Assembly: GCF_000764665.1 (NCBI RefSeq)
Contig: NZ_JRGM01000015.1
Span: forward strand, 1-64,000
Origin: Aeromonas lacus
GTDB lineage: Bacteria > Pseudomonadota > Gammaproteobacteria > Enterobacterales > Aeromonadaceae
Direction of reading: 5' to 3'
Length of the DNA: 64,000 bases
The stretch's first letter is position 1; each line of letters opens with the position of its first letter. Both the position numbers and the translations under genes were made by a program. Positions 21,622-31,206 of this stretch are shown one piece after another. The notes under the pieces were generated by a model. It saw only the letters and a program-made list of their open reading frames with translations. It was not told where the DNA came from and did no database searches.

Positions 21622-22866
21622 CTAAGAATGTAATGGTTCTTCATCTGAGCTTGTTAAATATAAAGTCTTGGAGAGATATTGAAGCGCGGCAATGAATCGA
21701 TCCTGTTCTTTTAAACTATGCCCTATATTATATTTTTCATCTTTAAAAACTACGCTGATATCGTACTTTTCATCTTTCCACTCAACTGAGACAACCCCAA
21801 CAACAGATTCATTTTCATCATTGAGTTTAGTAAAAAATACTTTTATAAAATCTGAAGGGTTATTGTGAAATATTTTCAATGAAAGATATTCTTCATCACT
21901 CTGAATGATATTCAAATGGCTGGATGTTTCTCTAACAACATTTATTATTTTATCCATCACTGAAAATACAAATCGACGTAAATCTGAACTAGCGAAATGT
22001 TTGATTACAACCTTCATATGCGTAGACTCAACAACTTTACTGATTGTCAACTCTGCTGGCGTACCGCCATGATATTCTGCAGTTACAACCATTATTGCAT
22101 TAAATAACTCATAGTCATCTTCCGTGAGAAATGAATCTTCAATGTCATCTGTTATAAAATTCTTTATTTCAGAAACCAGATGTTCAATCTCAAAAAATGC
22201 AGAGCATAACGTTTCAAGACTAGTGTCATTTACCTTGATCATTCTGCAGCCAACATGACCCGCAAGAACCATTAAGTTATTCGCTAACATATCTATATAG
22301 CTACAAGTTAAATTCTGCATTCTAATAGAGTCATTTCCGCCATTCTTTTCCTCTATAAAAGAGTCATAGAAAAAAAGACTGTTTCCTCTGTTTATTTCTG
22401 TAATTTCTCTGATCTTATCACTTAGGTCTGACCTTATTTTTAAAAAACCATTTTTATGAAGATTTTTATAATCGAATATTGTTGCATGAATAACAGGTAA
22501 ATCCTCAGCCGTTATGTACCTGAAGTTCAAATGCTTAATTTTCCTAATCAAAATACGCTCAAATAACTTCTCTTGTTCAAAATAAATATCTGATAATTGC
22601 TTACGATCTTGATTGGCTAACGTTTCTGTTACTCTTGCTGAACTATGATTTGCGATAACCCACGTTGCTAATGGAATAGATAAAGAAGCTATAGCTATTG
22701 GCAATTTCATTGTTGCCCACATGTCCGATAAAAACACACCGAATGCGGCAAAATGCGATATCCCAAACCACAGTAAAGCTGACAACACAATCGGGACTAA
22801 AATGGCAAGCCATAGTGCTGTTGTTTGAAATACATCTTTTCTTGCGCCTACTATTTTTTTATACAC
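21622..22866 (-). CDS. AT-rich orphan protein, two N-terminal membrane helices and cytoplasmic domain, function unknown
   Basis: A 414-residue protein, not recognised as a named family. Two hydrophobic helices (about residues 16-38 and 52-72) are followed by a ~340-residue soluble domain rich in Lys, Glu, Asp, Ile and Asn. The segment KLPIAIASLSIPLATWVIANH followed by a helical stretch recalls small membrane proteins seen near bacterial defence genes, but this is a faint resemblance. Base composition is far more AT-rich than its neighbours, and codon use is unlike the rest of the window. It stands alone between glyS and a repeat cluster, so recent transfer is likely. Confidence 0.7.
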   Translation of the reverse strand: MYKKIVGARKDVFQTTALWLAILVPIVLSALLWFGISHFAAFGVFLSDMWATMKLPIAIASLSIPLATWVIANHSSARVTETLANQDRKQLSDIYFEQEKLFERILIRKIKHLNFRYITAEDLPVIHATIFDYKNLHKNGFLKIRSDLSDKIREITEINRGNSLFFYDSFIEEKNGGNDSIRMQNLTCSYIDMLANNLMVLAGHVGCRMIKVNDTSLETLCSAFFEIEHLVSEIKNFITDDIEDSFLTEDDYELFNAIMVVTAEYHGGTPAELTISKVVESTHMKVVIKHFASSDLRRFVFSVMDKIINVVRETSSHLNIIQSDEEYLSLKIFHNNPSDFIKVFFTKLNDENESVVGVVSVEWKDEKYDISVVFKDEKYNIGHSLKEQDRFIAALQYLSKTLYLTSSDEEPLHS

Positions 22867-22960
22867 AAGACACCATATCTAATGAGATCACCAAATGAGA
22901 TTAAACATTTTAACGCTGCGCATTTCAATCGCCTATCCACATATCACAGGTATCAAGCCC

Positions 22961-23126
22961 GTAGGTTCGATTAGCCGTTAGGCGTAATCGGATGTTCGCG
23001 TAAATTGATTCTCCCGCCATCACAACCAACCAAATTCTCACCTCCAGTTGGCCGCCCCTGTTGTACGGCAACAACCGCAACTAAATCCTCTCGTTCGTCC
23101 GATTACGTTGCGCTAATCGAACCTAC
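22961..23126. repeat. Palindrome-ended repeat, copy A (166 bp)
   Basis: The element begins GTAGGTTCGATTAGCC and ends with the near-complementary GCTAATCGAACCTAC. Subterminal CGTAATCGGA and TCCGATTACG also pair. It is non-coding and similar along its whole length to copy B at 23254-23414. The layout is that of a MITE-like or long palindromic intergenic repeat. Confidence 0.8.
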
Positions 23127-23206
23127 AGAAAGCGGTGGCTTGCGGAGCATACCGGTCGGTGCCGAACATCGATAAGCCCAGCATTGACCTTAGATTGGCA
23201 TAACAT

Positions 23207-23247
23207 CCCCTCATCCCCAACCCTTCTCCCACAAGGGGAGAAGGGGG
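23207..23247. repeat. Dispersed hairpin repeat, copy 2
   Basis: CCCCTCATCCCCAA followed by a CCTTCTCCC/GGGAGAAGG hairpin, nearly the same as the copy at 14588-14630. It sits between palindrome-ended repeats A and B. Confidence 0.75.
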
Positions 23248-23253
23248 CAACCC

Positions 23254-23414
23254 GTAGGTTCGATTAGCCGTCAGGCGTAATCGGACGTTCGCGTAAATCA
23301 ATTCTCCCGCCATAACGGCCAGCCGAATTCTCCCCCTGGCCGCCCCTGCTGTACGGCAACAACCGCAATCAAAGCCTCTCGTGCGTCCGATTACGCTGCA
23401 CTAATCGAACCTAC
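23254..23414. repeat. Palindrome-ended repeat, copy B (161 bp)
   Basis: A second copy of the element at 22961-23126, in the same orientation, with scattered substitutions and a few small indels in the middle. Terminal and subterminal inverted repeats are conserved, including GTCCGATTACG and CTAATCGAACCTAC. Confidence 0.8.
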
Positions 23415-23815
23415 AGGGCATTGGCTGGCGCTCTATGCCGTTTGCCAAAGATCGGCCATTGCCCTTTGCGGGCCGTGGATGGGCCACGCTGCGGCATCAG
23501 GGCACACAGCAAGCATGCATAAGTAAAAATTGGGTCATTATTCGAAAATCCATAAATTACGTTTATACCGACTACCTTGGCGGAGTTGGCGGCCACCAGC
23601 GGCGATAACAGGTGCCAGCGGGGCATCGCCCGATCTCTGGCAAATAAGCGGAGCCCCCACTCATCCGCCCTTGCCGCATATCTTGCAGAAAACGGGGCCA
23701 CGTTTGGTTCTTCAGGGGGAGTTCTGCGTATTACCGGGGAATTACCCTGCCGACTGAGCCAAGCTGTTATCATTTGAGTCAGTCCCCAGCGCCGCCACGC
23801 CCCGAGAGGAGAGTC
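23415..23815. other. Intergenic region upstream of EAL gene
   Basis: About 400 bp between the repeat cluster and the EAL gene. Reading frames here lack ribosome sites and recognisable products. Part may hold the EAL gene promoter; I see no clear hexamers or further repeat. Confidence 0.4.
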
Positions 23816-24580
23816 ATGGATATACCTGCCGCCCCGTCCCCCGCCATCTGCCAGCTGTGTCAGGAGAAAGCAGATCTCGACTTCGATTTCACCATGGCCT
23901 TTCAGCCCATCGTCGATTGCAGCAAGCGCACCATCTTCGGCTATGAGGCGCTGGTGCGGGGGCTCAACAACGAGCCGGCGCAGAGCGTGATTGCCCGGGT
24001 CAACGATGGCAATCGCTACCGCTTCGATCAGCTGTGCCGGATCAAGGCCATCGCGCTGGCCGCCCGGCTCGATATGCGGGGCATGCTGAGCATCAACTTT
24101 CTGCCCAATGCGGTCTACCGCCCGGAGCGCTGCATCCGCACCACCCTGCAGGCGGCCCGCGAGCATCTCTTTCCCATCGAGCAGATCATGTTCGAATTCA
24201 CCGAGGTGGAGCAGGTGCTGGATAACCGCCATATTCGCGGCATCGTCGATCACTATCAGGCGCTCGGCTTCAAGACGGCGATCGATGACTTTGGCGCCGG
24301 TTATTCGGGCCTGAGCCTGCTGGCCGATTTTCGCCCCAACATCGTCAAGCTCGATATGCACCTGCTGCGCGGCATCGACCATGACCCGATCCGGCAAGCC
24401 ATAGTGCGCCACTGTCTGGCCCTGTTTGCCGAGTTGCAGATCACCCCGCTGGCGGAGGGGGTCGAGACCCGCGAAGAGATGGCCTGCCTGCGGGAGATAG
24501 GCATCAGCCTGATGCAGGGCTATCTGTTTGCCCGCCCCGGCTTCGAAACCCTGCCCGAAGTGGATTTCACCAGCCTGTAA
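23816..24580 (+). CDS. Stand-alone EAL-domain c-di-GMP phosphodiesterase
   Basis: A 254-residue protein that is almost entirely an EAL domain (about residues 25-245), with a short N-terminal Cys-X2-Cys segment (ICQLCQEK). Catalytic motifs are intact: YEALVRG (the EAL Glu), SINFLPNAV (Asn), FEFTEVEQV (Glu), DDFGAGYSG (Asp pair), IVKLDM (Lys), AEGVET (Glu) and QGYLFARP (Gln). It should hydrolyse c-di-GMP to pGpG. The start at 23816 follows GAGAGGAGAG; the longer frame from 23774 lacks a ribosome site. It is convergent with the second chemoreceptor gene. Confidence 0.9.
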   Translation: MDIPAAPSPAICQLCQEKADLDFDFTMAFQPIVDCSKRTIFGYEALVRGLNNEPAQSVIARVNDGNRYRFDQLCRIKAIALAARLDMRGMLSINFLPNAVYRPERCIRTTLQAAREHLFPIEQIMFEFTEVEQVLDNRHIRGIVDHYQALGFKTAIDDFGAGYSGLSLLADFRPNIVKLDMHLLRGIDHDPIRQAIVRHCLALFAELQITPLAEGVETREEMACLREIGISLMQGYLFARPGFETLPEVDFTSL

Positions 24581-24610
24581 GCGGCTGCCGCGATTCCTGC
24601 TTTGCTATCA

Positions 24611-24643
24611 ACGAATCGAGGCGCCATGGGCGCCTCGATTCGT
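24611..24643. terminator. Bidirectional terminator
   Basis: A perfect 15-bp stem (24611-24625 / 24629-24643) with an ATG loop lies between the convergent EAL and chemoreceptor genes. Confidence 0.75.
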
Positions 24644-24669
24644 TTGGTTGCGTTGGGCAAGCGTCGGGA

Positions 24670-26709
24670 TCAGTGGATCCCGGCGGCATGCAGCTCGGGA
24701 ACGTACTGTTTGTCGACCCGGAAGATATGGTCGATCAGCCAGCTCTTGAGGAACATGACGACGTGCAAGTCGGCATCGGGCTCGCCACGGGCAAAGCTGA
24801 CCAGATGGCGATCCAGATCCTGCAGCAGTTTGACGTGCACCCCCTTGTGGGCGCTGAGCTGGCTGTATCCGGCCCGCTCCATCAGCTTCTCTTCGTCCAG
24901 CAAGTGCTGTTTGGCCAGCCCCACCAGCCGGTCGAGCCGCTGTTTGACCTGATCGCCGCCACTGCCATCCTGAATGGCGTGGTAGAGCTGGTTCATGGCA
25001 TCGAACAGGCCGATATGCTGCCGGTCAACCTCGGCCACCTGCACGCTGAACGCTTCGCTCCAGTGAACGATATCCTCGTTATTCGCTTGCTCGACGCGAT
25101 GGCTGACCTTGAACTGGCTACCGAGCAGGCGGATCTCTTCGCTGCCAAAGCCCACCTCCTTAGCGCTGCGGGCACTTTGCAAGGTAAGCCCCAGCGTCTG
25201 GTGGGCGATATCGGCCACCTCCACTACGCTGCGGTTGGTCTCTTCCGCCACCTGTGACTGTTGCTCGGCGGCGGTGGCAATCTGGGTGTTGAGCCCGGTA
25301 ATGCGCTCGACCGCCGAAACGATGGCATGCAGGGTCTGCCCCGCTTCACCCGCCTGCACCACCGCCTGTTCGCTCTGACGGGTGGTCTCGTGCATGGTGC
25401 TGACTGCTTCGCTGGTGCGTCGCTGCAACTGCTCAATCTTCTGCTGGATCTCGACGGTGGCGTTCTGGGTACGGCTCGCCAGGGTGCGCACCTCGTCGGC
25501 CACTACCGCAAAGCCGCGCCCCTGTTCACCGGCGCGGGCCGCTTCGATGGCGGCGTTGAGGGCCAGCAGGTTGGTCTGCTCGGAGATGGCGCGGATGGCG
25601 TTGACGATCTCGCCGATCTGGTTGCTCTCCTGCTCCAGCCGGTTGATGGTGCCAGCCGCCTGCTCCATGCCGCTGGCCACCTTGCGGATCATGCTCATCG
25701 CCTCTTCGACCCGCCCCTGCCCGGTAAGCGCCTCGCGTTGGGTCTGCTCAGTCTCCAGCCGCGCCTCTTCGGTGTTGCGGGCGATCTCCTGCACCGTGCT
25801 GACCATCTCGTTGATGGCAGTGGCCAGCATGTCGGTATTGGTCTGCACCTGTACCATCCCCTGCCGGGTGCGGTCAGTCTGCTCCTTGAGGCCCCCGCTC
25901 TTGCGGTTGTTCTGCTCCGCCACCCCCAGCACGGTGGCAATGATGTGGTCCACATCGCCGATAAAGTCGTTAAACGTCACCGCCAGTCGGGCGAACTCGT
26001 CCTTTCCCACCACCGGCAGGCGAAAGGTGAGGTTCTTGCTGCCGTGGGCCAGGTTCTCGAGATTGCGATCCAGCTGCTTGAGCGGCACCAATACCTTGAG
26101 CAGCAGAACGCCCAGAATGGCGAGCACCAGCAGGCAGGTGAGCAGACGCAGTGCCACCATCTGGGTTTCGAAACTCTCTTGCAGCGCGAGGTTGGATGCG
26201 CGATTGTCGGCCAGCTCCTGCCCATGGCGCTGCAACGCCCCGCCAACCTGTTCGGCGATGGAGGCGGAAACTGCATCAAAGCCACTACCATCAGCTTTCA
26301 TCACCCGGTTGCCCGCCTCGGCCCCCTGCTGCTGATAGGCGGTAACCATCTGCTGGCCTACCGCCATCTGCTGTTGCAGCAGTTGCCGCAGATCAAGCTT
26401 GTCCTCCATCAGTGAAGGCAACAGTGCCTGCGCAGCGTCAGAGTGGCTGCGGGCCTCGGACATCGAGCCGTCATCACCGGTCAGGGAGGCATCGGTCAGA
26501 AACTGCTGGATCTGGGTGGTGTGGTAGCGCAGCTCCTGCAACAGGTTCTGGGAGCTATTGAGGTGGGCGGTCTCTTCATCCATGGCGGCCAGCTGTCGGC
26601 TCAAGCGCTGATCCAGCACGCTGGTCGCAAACAGGGTGAGCACTATCAGGGCAACGCACCACAGGGTGAAGGTTCGAAGGGAGTAGAGGGCAAGCCAGCG
26701 ATACAACAT
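24670..26709 (-). CDS. Methyl-accepting chemotaxis protein with C-terminal bacteriohemerythrin domain (paralogue 2)
   Basis: A 679-residue chemoreceptor with the same layout as the one at 15631-17667. TM1 (about 10-30) and a periplasmic sensor with [17 protein letters not shown] are followed by TM2 (about 184-205), HAMP and a signalling hairpin ([20 protein letters not shown]). The hemerythrin carries [30 protein letters not shown] and [12 protein letters not shown]. The shared periplasmic motif and unusual domain order indicate duplication. It probably steers aero- or redox-taxis through the common Che pathway. It is monocistronic. Confidence 0.92.
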   Translation of the reverse strand: MLYRWLALYSLRTFTLWCVALIVLTLFATSVLDQRLSRQLAAMDEETAHLNSSQNLLQELRYHTTQIQQFLTDASLTGDDGSMSEARSHSDAAQALLPSLMEDKLDLRQLLQQQMAVGQQMVTAYQQQGAEAGNRVMKADGSGFDAVSASIAEQVGGALQRHGQELADNRASNLALQESFETQMVALRLLTCLLVLAILGVLLLKVLVPLKQLDRNLENLAHGSKNLTFRLPVVGKDEFARLAVTFNDFIGDVDHIIATVLGVAEQNNRKSGGLKEQTDRTRQGMVQVQTNTDMLATAINEMVSTVQEIARNTEEARLETEQTQREALTGQGRVEEAMSMIRKVASGMEQAAGTINRLEQESNQIGEIVNAIRAISEQTNLLALNAAIEAARAGEQGRGFAVVADEVRTLASRTQNATVEIQQKIEQLQRRTSEAVSTMHETTRQSEQAVVQAGEAGQTLHAIVSAVERITGLNTQIATAAEQQSQVAEETNRSVVEVADIAHQTLGLTLQSARSAKEVGFGSEEIRLLGSQFKVSHRVEQANNEDIVHWSEAFSVQVAEVDRQHIGLFDAMNQLYHAIQDGSGGDQVKQRLDRLVGLAKQHLLDEEKLMERAGYSQLSAHKGVHVKLLQDLDRHLVSFARGEPDADLHVVMFLKSWLIDHIFRVDKQYVPELHAAGIH

Positions 26710-27029
26710 ACAACGTCCTCGTCAGTTTGAGTCCATGTCCATGTTCGGTGTCAGTGTTGAGTTTAGAGGGTTAATTTCCCATTTTTCCTCTTCACCTCAT
26801 CTTAGCGGCCAAACGACCTCTTTGCGGATCGGCCTGTATCAGGAGCACGGCCCGGCTCACATATCCGTTTGCCTCCATGGGATAGCTGGCCGCATAAAGA
26901 TAGCGCCCCGTTGGCCATAAACGACCACACTGGGTGATGCTGCCGGGTCATGACGCCGCGTCTGGTAAGCTACCGGCATGAAACCGCAGGCTTTGTTGAT
27001 TATGAAGTTAATAAACAGGGGGCTGAGAG
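26710..27029. other. Intergenic promoter region
   Basis: About 320 bp between divergent chemoreceptor and lysozyme-inhibitor-like genes. It should hold both promoters. No RNA gene, strong hairpin or convincing operator is visible. Confidence 0.4.
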
Positions 27030-27434
27030 ATGAAGAGATCCATAATGGTCGCCTTGCTGACTCTGGCCATGGCAACCGGTGCTCAGGCGGCCGACAAGGT
27101 GACGACCGTGCCGGTGCAGTTCGCCAAGGGGGCTCACAGCGCCGAGGTCAAGGGCACCTTCACAGGCTATGACACCATCAACTACACGCTGGTCACCAAA
27201 GCGGGCCAGACCATGACGGTCGGCATCTCCGGCAGCAGCAATGCCAACTTCAATGTCTTTGCCCCCGGCGCCGTGCCCGGTCAGGCCGAAGCGCTCAGCT
27301 CGGGCGCAGTCGGCGAGCAGTGGCAGGGCAAGCTGCCTGCCTCGGGCAAGTATCTGATCCAGGTCTATCAGATGCGCGCCACAGCACGCCGTGGCGAGCA
27401 GGTGCCCCATACCCTGTCGGTCTCTATCCAGTAA
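27030..27434 (+). CDS. Periplasmic protein resembling g-type/I-type lysozyme inhibitors (PliG/PliI superfamily)
   Basis: A 134-residue protein with a signal peptide ending ATGAQA (cleavage about residue 20). From memory, it resembles E. coli YcgK/PliG in three places: FAKGAHSAEVKG, the GYDTINYTLVTKAGQTMTVGIS block and the C-terminal LPASGKYLIQVYQMRATARR. PliG-like proteins are beta-sandwich periplasmic inhibitors of animal lysozymes. Whether this one targets goose-type or invertebrate-type lysozyme cannot be told here. A generic PPC-like beta-sandwich protein is the alternative. Confidence 0.65.
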   Translation: MKRSIMVALLTLAMATGAQAADKVTTVPVQFAKGAHSAEVKGTFTGYDTINYTLVTKAGQTMTVGISGSSNANFNVFAPGAVPGQAEALSSGAVGEQWQGKLPASGKYLIQVYQMRATARRGEQVPHTLSVSIQ

Positions 27435-27471
27435 GTCTCCCCGGCCCGCAGCCAACTTGACGCCAAAACAA

Positions 27472-27495
27472 AACGGACACCCGAGGGTGTCCGTT
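27472..27495. terminator. Hairpin after lysozyme-inhibitor-like gene
   Basis: The 11-bp stem AACGGACACCC/GGGTGTCCGTT has a very short loop. The T-rich side (TTGTTTTGG) follows it on the minus strand, so it terminates best in that direction. Confidence 0.6.
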
Positions 27496-27604
27496 GGTAT
27501 AAGCACTCACGCAATCAGGCTGCCTGCATGAAGAGCCCGTCTACCGGCTGATCCCGCAATAAAACAGAGCTGACACGCCCTTGCCTTGCTGGCTCGTAAA
27601 AACA

Positions 27605-27632
27605 GAAACCCCCTCGCGATGGAGGGGGTTTC
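27605..27632 (-). terminator. Terminator after LacI-family gene
   Basis: The 11-bp stem GAAACCCCCTC/GAGGGGGTTTC with a 6-nt loop is followed on the minus strand by TGTTTTT. Confidence 0.85.
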
Positions 27633-27652
27633 TCGTTGCAAACAGGGCAGGA

Positions 27653-28657
27653 TCAGCGCAGCGGCTTGACCGAGCGACGAACGATCAGCTCCGGCTGTAC
27701 CGTCATCGACTCCACTTCCAGCTCCTTGTTGCGGATCCGGCTGACCAGATGCTTCACCGCCAGCTGGCCCAGTTCGGCCTTCGGATGGCGGATGGTGGTC
27801 AGCGGCGGGCTTGAGAAGCGCGCCATCTCCACATCGTCGTAGCCGATGATGGAGATATCGTCCGGCACCTTGATCCCGGCCTCCCAGGCAGCGCAGATGG
27901 CGCCGATCGCCATGGGATCGTCGAAGGCGAAGACCGCAGTCGGGCGAGGCTGCAGGGTCAGGATGCGCTGCATGGCATCGAAACCGCTCTGGCTCTCGTA
28001 ATCCCCTTCAAAGATCTGCTCCTCTTTCAGGGTCAGACCGTGTTCGCCCAGCGCATCGCGCACCCCGTCCAGTCGCTGCTGGGTGGTCGGCTTGGAGAGC
28101 TGACCCGTGATGCAGACGATGTCGCGGTGGCCCTGCTCCATCAGATAGCGCATGGCCATGCGCGCACCGGTGCGGGCGTTGTCATTGATAACGTTGGCGA
28201 AATCGCACTCGGTTCCCCAGTCCAGCACCACCTGCGGCACGTTCTTGTGGATACGCAGCATGTCGCGCAGCTGAGCGTCGATATCGGTACCAAGCACCAG
28301 CAGGCCATCCACCCGCTTCTCCATCAGCATGCGCAGATAGTGCTGCTGACGGGGCGGCTGGTTTTCGGTGTTGCAGAGGATCAGGCTGTAGCCCTGCTCG
28401 AAGCAGTAGGCTTCCACCCCTTGCACCACTTCCGCAAAGAAGGGGTTCACGCTGGTGGTGACCAGCATGCCGATGGTTTTGGTCGAATTTATTTTAAGAC
28501 TGCGCGCTACCGAGTTGGGCGCGTAGTTGAGTTCTGCCACCGCCTCAATCACTTTCTGGGTCGCGTCTTCGCTGACCCGGCGAGTGTGGTTGAGCACATG
28601 TGAGACGGTGGAGATGGATACGCCTGCACGGGAGGCGACATCCTTGATTGTTGCCAT
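27653..28657 (-). CDS. LacI-family transcriptional repressor (RbsR/PurR-like)
   Basis: A 334-residue regulator. The N-terminal LacI helix-turn-helix and hinge (ATIKDVASRAGVSISTVSHVLN, then YAPNSVARSLK) are followed by a periplasmic-binding-protein-like effector domain. IGMLVTTSVNPFFAEVVQGVE and the CNTE segment align best with RbsR, and other parts resemble PurR. No ribose or purine operon is adjacent; the divergent neighbour is the liv operon. A palindrome with a central CG at 28773-28784 may be its operator. The effector is unknown. Confidence 0.85.
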   Translation of the reverse strand: MATIKDVASRAGVSISTVSHVLNHTRRVSEDATQKVIEAVAELNYAPNSVARSLKINSTKTIGMLVTTSVNPFFAEVVQGVEAYCFEQGYSLILCNTENQPPRQQHYLRMLMEKRVDGLLVLGTDIDAQLRDMLRIHKNVPQVVLDWGTECDFANVINDNARTGARMAMRYLMEQGHRDIVCITGQLSKPTTQQRLDGVRDALGEHGLTLKEEQIFEGDYESQSGFDAMQRILTLQPRPTAVFAFDDPMAIGAICAAWEAGIKVPDDISIIGYDDVEMARFSSPPLTTIRHPKAELGQLAVKHLVSRIRNKELEVESMTVQPELIVRRSVKPLR

Positions 28658-28772
28658 CTCTGTCTCCTGACTTTCAAAGGCGGAACATTAGCAGATTTCC
28701 CGAATAAAGGCTTGGTTTTAACGAGCTCTGCCACGGAATTGTCAATGCTGGCTAATTTAGGCGCTCATTTTT

Positions 28773-28784
28773 GTTTGCGCAAAC
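28773..28784. promoter_or_regulatory. Candidate LacI-family operator
   Basis: The perfect palindrome GTTTGCGCAAAC with the central CG typical of LacI-family operators lies 115 bp upstream of the LacI-family gene and about 310 bp upstream of livJ. Autoregulation is the simplest inference. Confidence 0.45.
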
Positions 28785-28858
28785 GGATTGTGGTCAAAAT
28801 GGGAGCAGCATCAGGGTAAAATATCGTCAGATTAATCCTCTGGCGTTTATCCAGACCG

Positions 28859-28979
28859 CCTCTGGTTATCGAGATGTTAACATCAACTTTCAAAATTAAA
28901 CTCTAAATGCCATTTTAAAACAGGTCATTTATTTCAAAATACCCGCTCGCAACCCCCTCTGGTTAGTATCTTTAACATC
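28859..28979 (+). promoter_or_regulatory. Direct repeats in the livJ upstream region
   Basis: CCTCTGGTTA followed 8 bp later by TTAACATC (28859-28884) recurs as CCTCTGGTTA followed by TTAACATC (28956-28979). The spacing between copies is 97 bp. Both lie in the 434-bp region between the divergent LacI-family gene and livJ and could bind a regulator of the liv operon, such as Lrp (inference). Confidence 0.45.
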
Positions 28980-29091
28980 TTGTTATTGCCCCGCGAGGAA
29001 TGATAGAACCTTATCTACTGCCGGACATGCAGGACCTGGATCCGGAAAGGCACACGGGAATGAAACAATCCACTGATTAAAGGATGAATCA

Positions 29092-30213
29092 ATGAATAAT
29101 TTTGGAAGAATGGCAGTAAAGGCAGCGGTTTCTTTGGCTCTGTTTGGATCAGTTTCCATGGCCCATGCCGCCGATACCATCAAGATCGGCATCGCCGGTC
29201 CGGTCACCGGTCCGGTCGCCCAGTATGGTGACATGCAGTTCACCGGCGGCAAGATGGCGGTCGAGCAGATCAACAAGGCAGGCGGCATCAAGGGCAAGCA
29301 GATCGAAGCGATCGTCTATGACGATGCCTGCGATCCCAAGCAGGCCGTCGCGGTCGCCAACAAGGTAGTGAACGACGGCGTCAAATTCGTGGTCGGCCAC
29401 CTCTGCTCCGACAACACCCTGCCCGCCTCCGACATCTATGAAGACGAGGGGATCCTGATGATCACCCCCGCCTCCACCAACCCCAAGATCACCGAGCGTG
29501 GCTACCAGCTGACCCTGCGCACCATCGGTCTGGATAGCGATCAGGGCCCGACTGCCGCCAAATACATCATCGAGCAGGTCAAACCCAAGCGCGTCGCCGT
29601 TATCCACGACAAGAAGCAGTATGGCGAAGGCATCGCCTCCAGCGTGAAAGCGGCGCTGGACAAGGCTGGCGTCAAGGTCGTCGCGTTTGAAGGCATCACT
29701 GCCGGTGACAAGGACTTCTCCGCCCTGATCGCCAAGCTGCAGAAAGAGAACGTCGATTTCGTCTACTACGGCGGCTATCACCCGGAGCTGGGTCTGATCC
29801 TGCGTCAGGCTGGCGAGAAGGGTCTGAAGGCCAAGTTCATGGGCCCGGAAGGGGTGGGCAACAAGGACATCTCCGCCATCGGTGGCCCGGCTTCCGAAGG
29901 CCTGCTGGTAACCCTGCCGAACAAGTATGATCTGGTGCCGGCCAACGCCCCGCTGGTTGCGGCATTCAAGGCCAAGGGTCAGGACTCCTCCGGCCCGTTC
30001 GTCTGGACTACCTATGCCGCGGTGCAAACCCTGGCTGCCGGTATCGCCAAGGCGGGTGACGAGGATCCGGCTGCCGTTGCTGCCGCCATCAAGGCTGCGC
30101 CGGTCGATACCGTGATGGGCCAGCTCAACTGGGCACCGAACGGCGACCTGAAAGGCTTCGAATTCGGTGTGTTCCAGTGGCACGCTGACGGTACCTCTAC
30201 CCAACTCAAATAA
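29092..30213 (+). CDS. livJ: Branched-chain amino acid ABC transporter, periplasmic binding protein
   Basis: A 373-residue Leu/Ile/Val-binding protein with a signal peptide ending SMAHA (about residue 26). The mature start [20 protein letters not shown] is family-typical. [15 protein letters not shown] and [19 protein letters not shown] are also conserved in LivJ/LivK. It delivers ligand to LivHM with ATPases LivG and LivF. It is the first gene of the operon. LivK is equally possible by sequence, since only one binding protein is present here. Confidence 0.93.
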   Translation: MNNFGRMAVKAAVSLALFGSVSMAHAADTIKIGIAGPVTGPVAQYGDMQFTGGKMAVEQINKAGGIKGKQIEAIVYDDACDPKQAVAVANKVVNDGVKFVVGHLCSDNTLPASDIYEDEGILMITPASTNPKITERGYQLTLRTIGLDSDQGPTAAKYIIEQVKPKRVAVIHDKKQYGEGIASSVKAALDKAGVKVVAFEGITAGDKDFSALIAKLQKENVDFVYYGGYHPELGLILRQAGEKGLKAKFMGPEGVGNKDISAIGGPASEGLLVTLPNKYDLVPANAPLVAAFKAKGQDSSGPFVWTTYAAVQTLAAGIAKAGDEDPAAVAAAIKAAPVDTVMGQLNWAPNGDLKGFEFGVFQWHADGTSTQLK

Positions 30214-30223
30214 TCTGCCGATC

Positions 30224-30245
30224 GGGGGCGAGCCGACTCGCCCCC
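30224..30245 (+). terminator. Intercistronic hairpin between livJ and livH
   Basis: The stem GGGGGCGAG/CTCGCCCCC with a CCGA loop is followed by TCCTCTCTTT. It is probably a partial terminator or mRNA 3' stabiliser that lets the binding protein be made in excess over the permease. Confidence 0.6.
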
Positions 30246-30279
30246 TCCTCTCTTTGCGGGCAAGTACAGGGAACGCAGT

Positions 30280-31202
<923 letters not shown>

Positions 31203-31206
<4 letters not shown>

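Noticed and set aside
21622-22866. Retron or toxin-antitoxin unit
   Set aside because: No reverse transcriptase, ncRNA pattern or small partner gene is adjacent; only a lone membrane protein is seen.
22961-22976. tRNA-like T-arm sequence (GGTTCGATT)
   Set aside because: No acceptor stem, anticodon arm or CCA context. The motif is the end of a palindromic repeat.
22961-23414. CRISPR-like array
   Set aside because: There are only two long copies with internal symmetry, similar over their entire length, and no short repeat/spacer alternation or cas genes.
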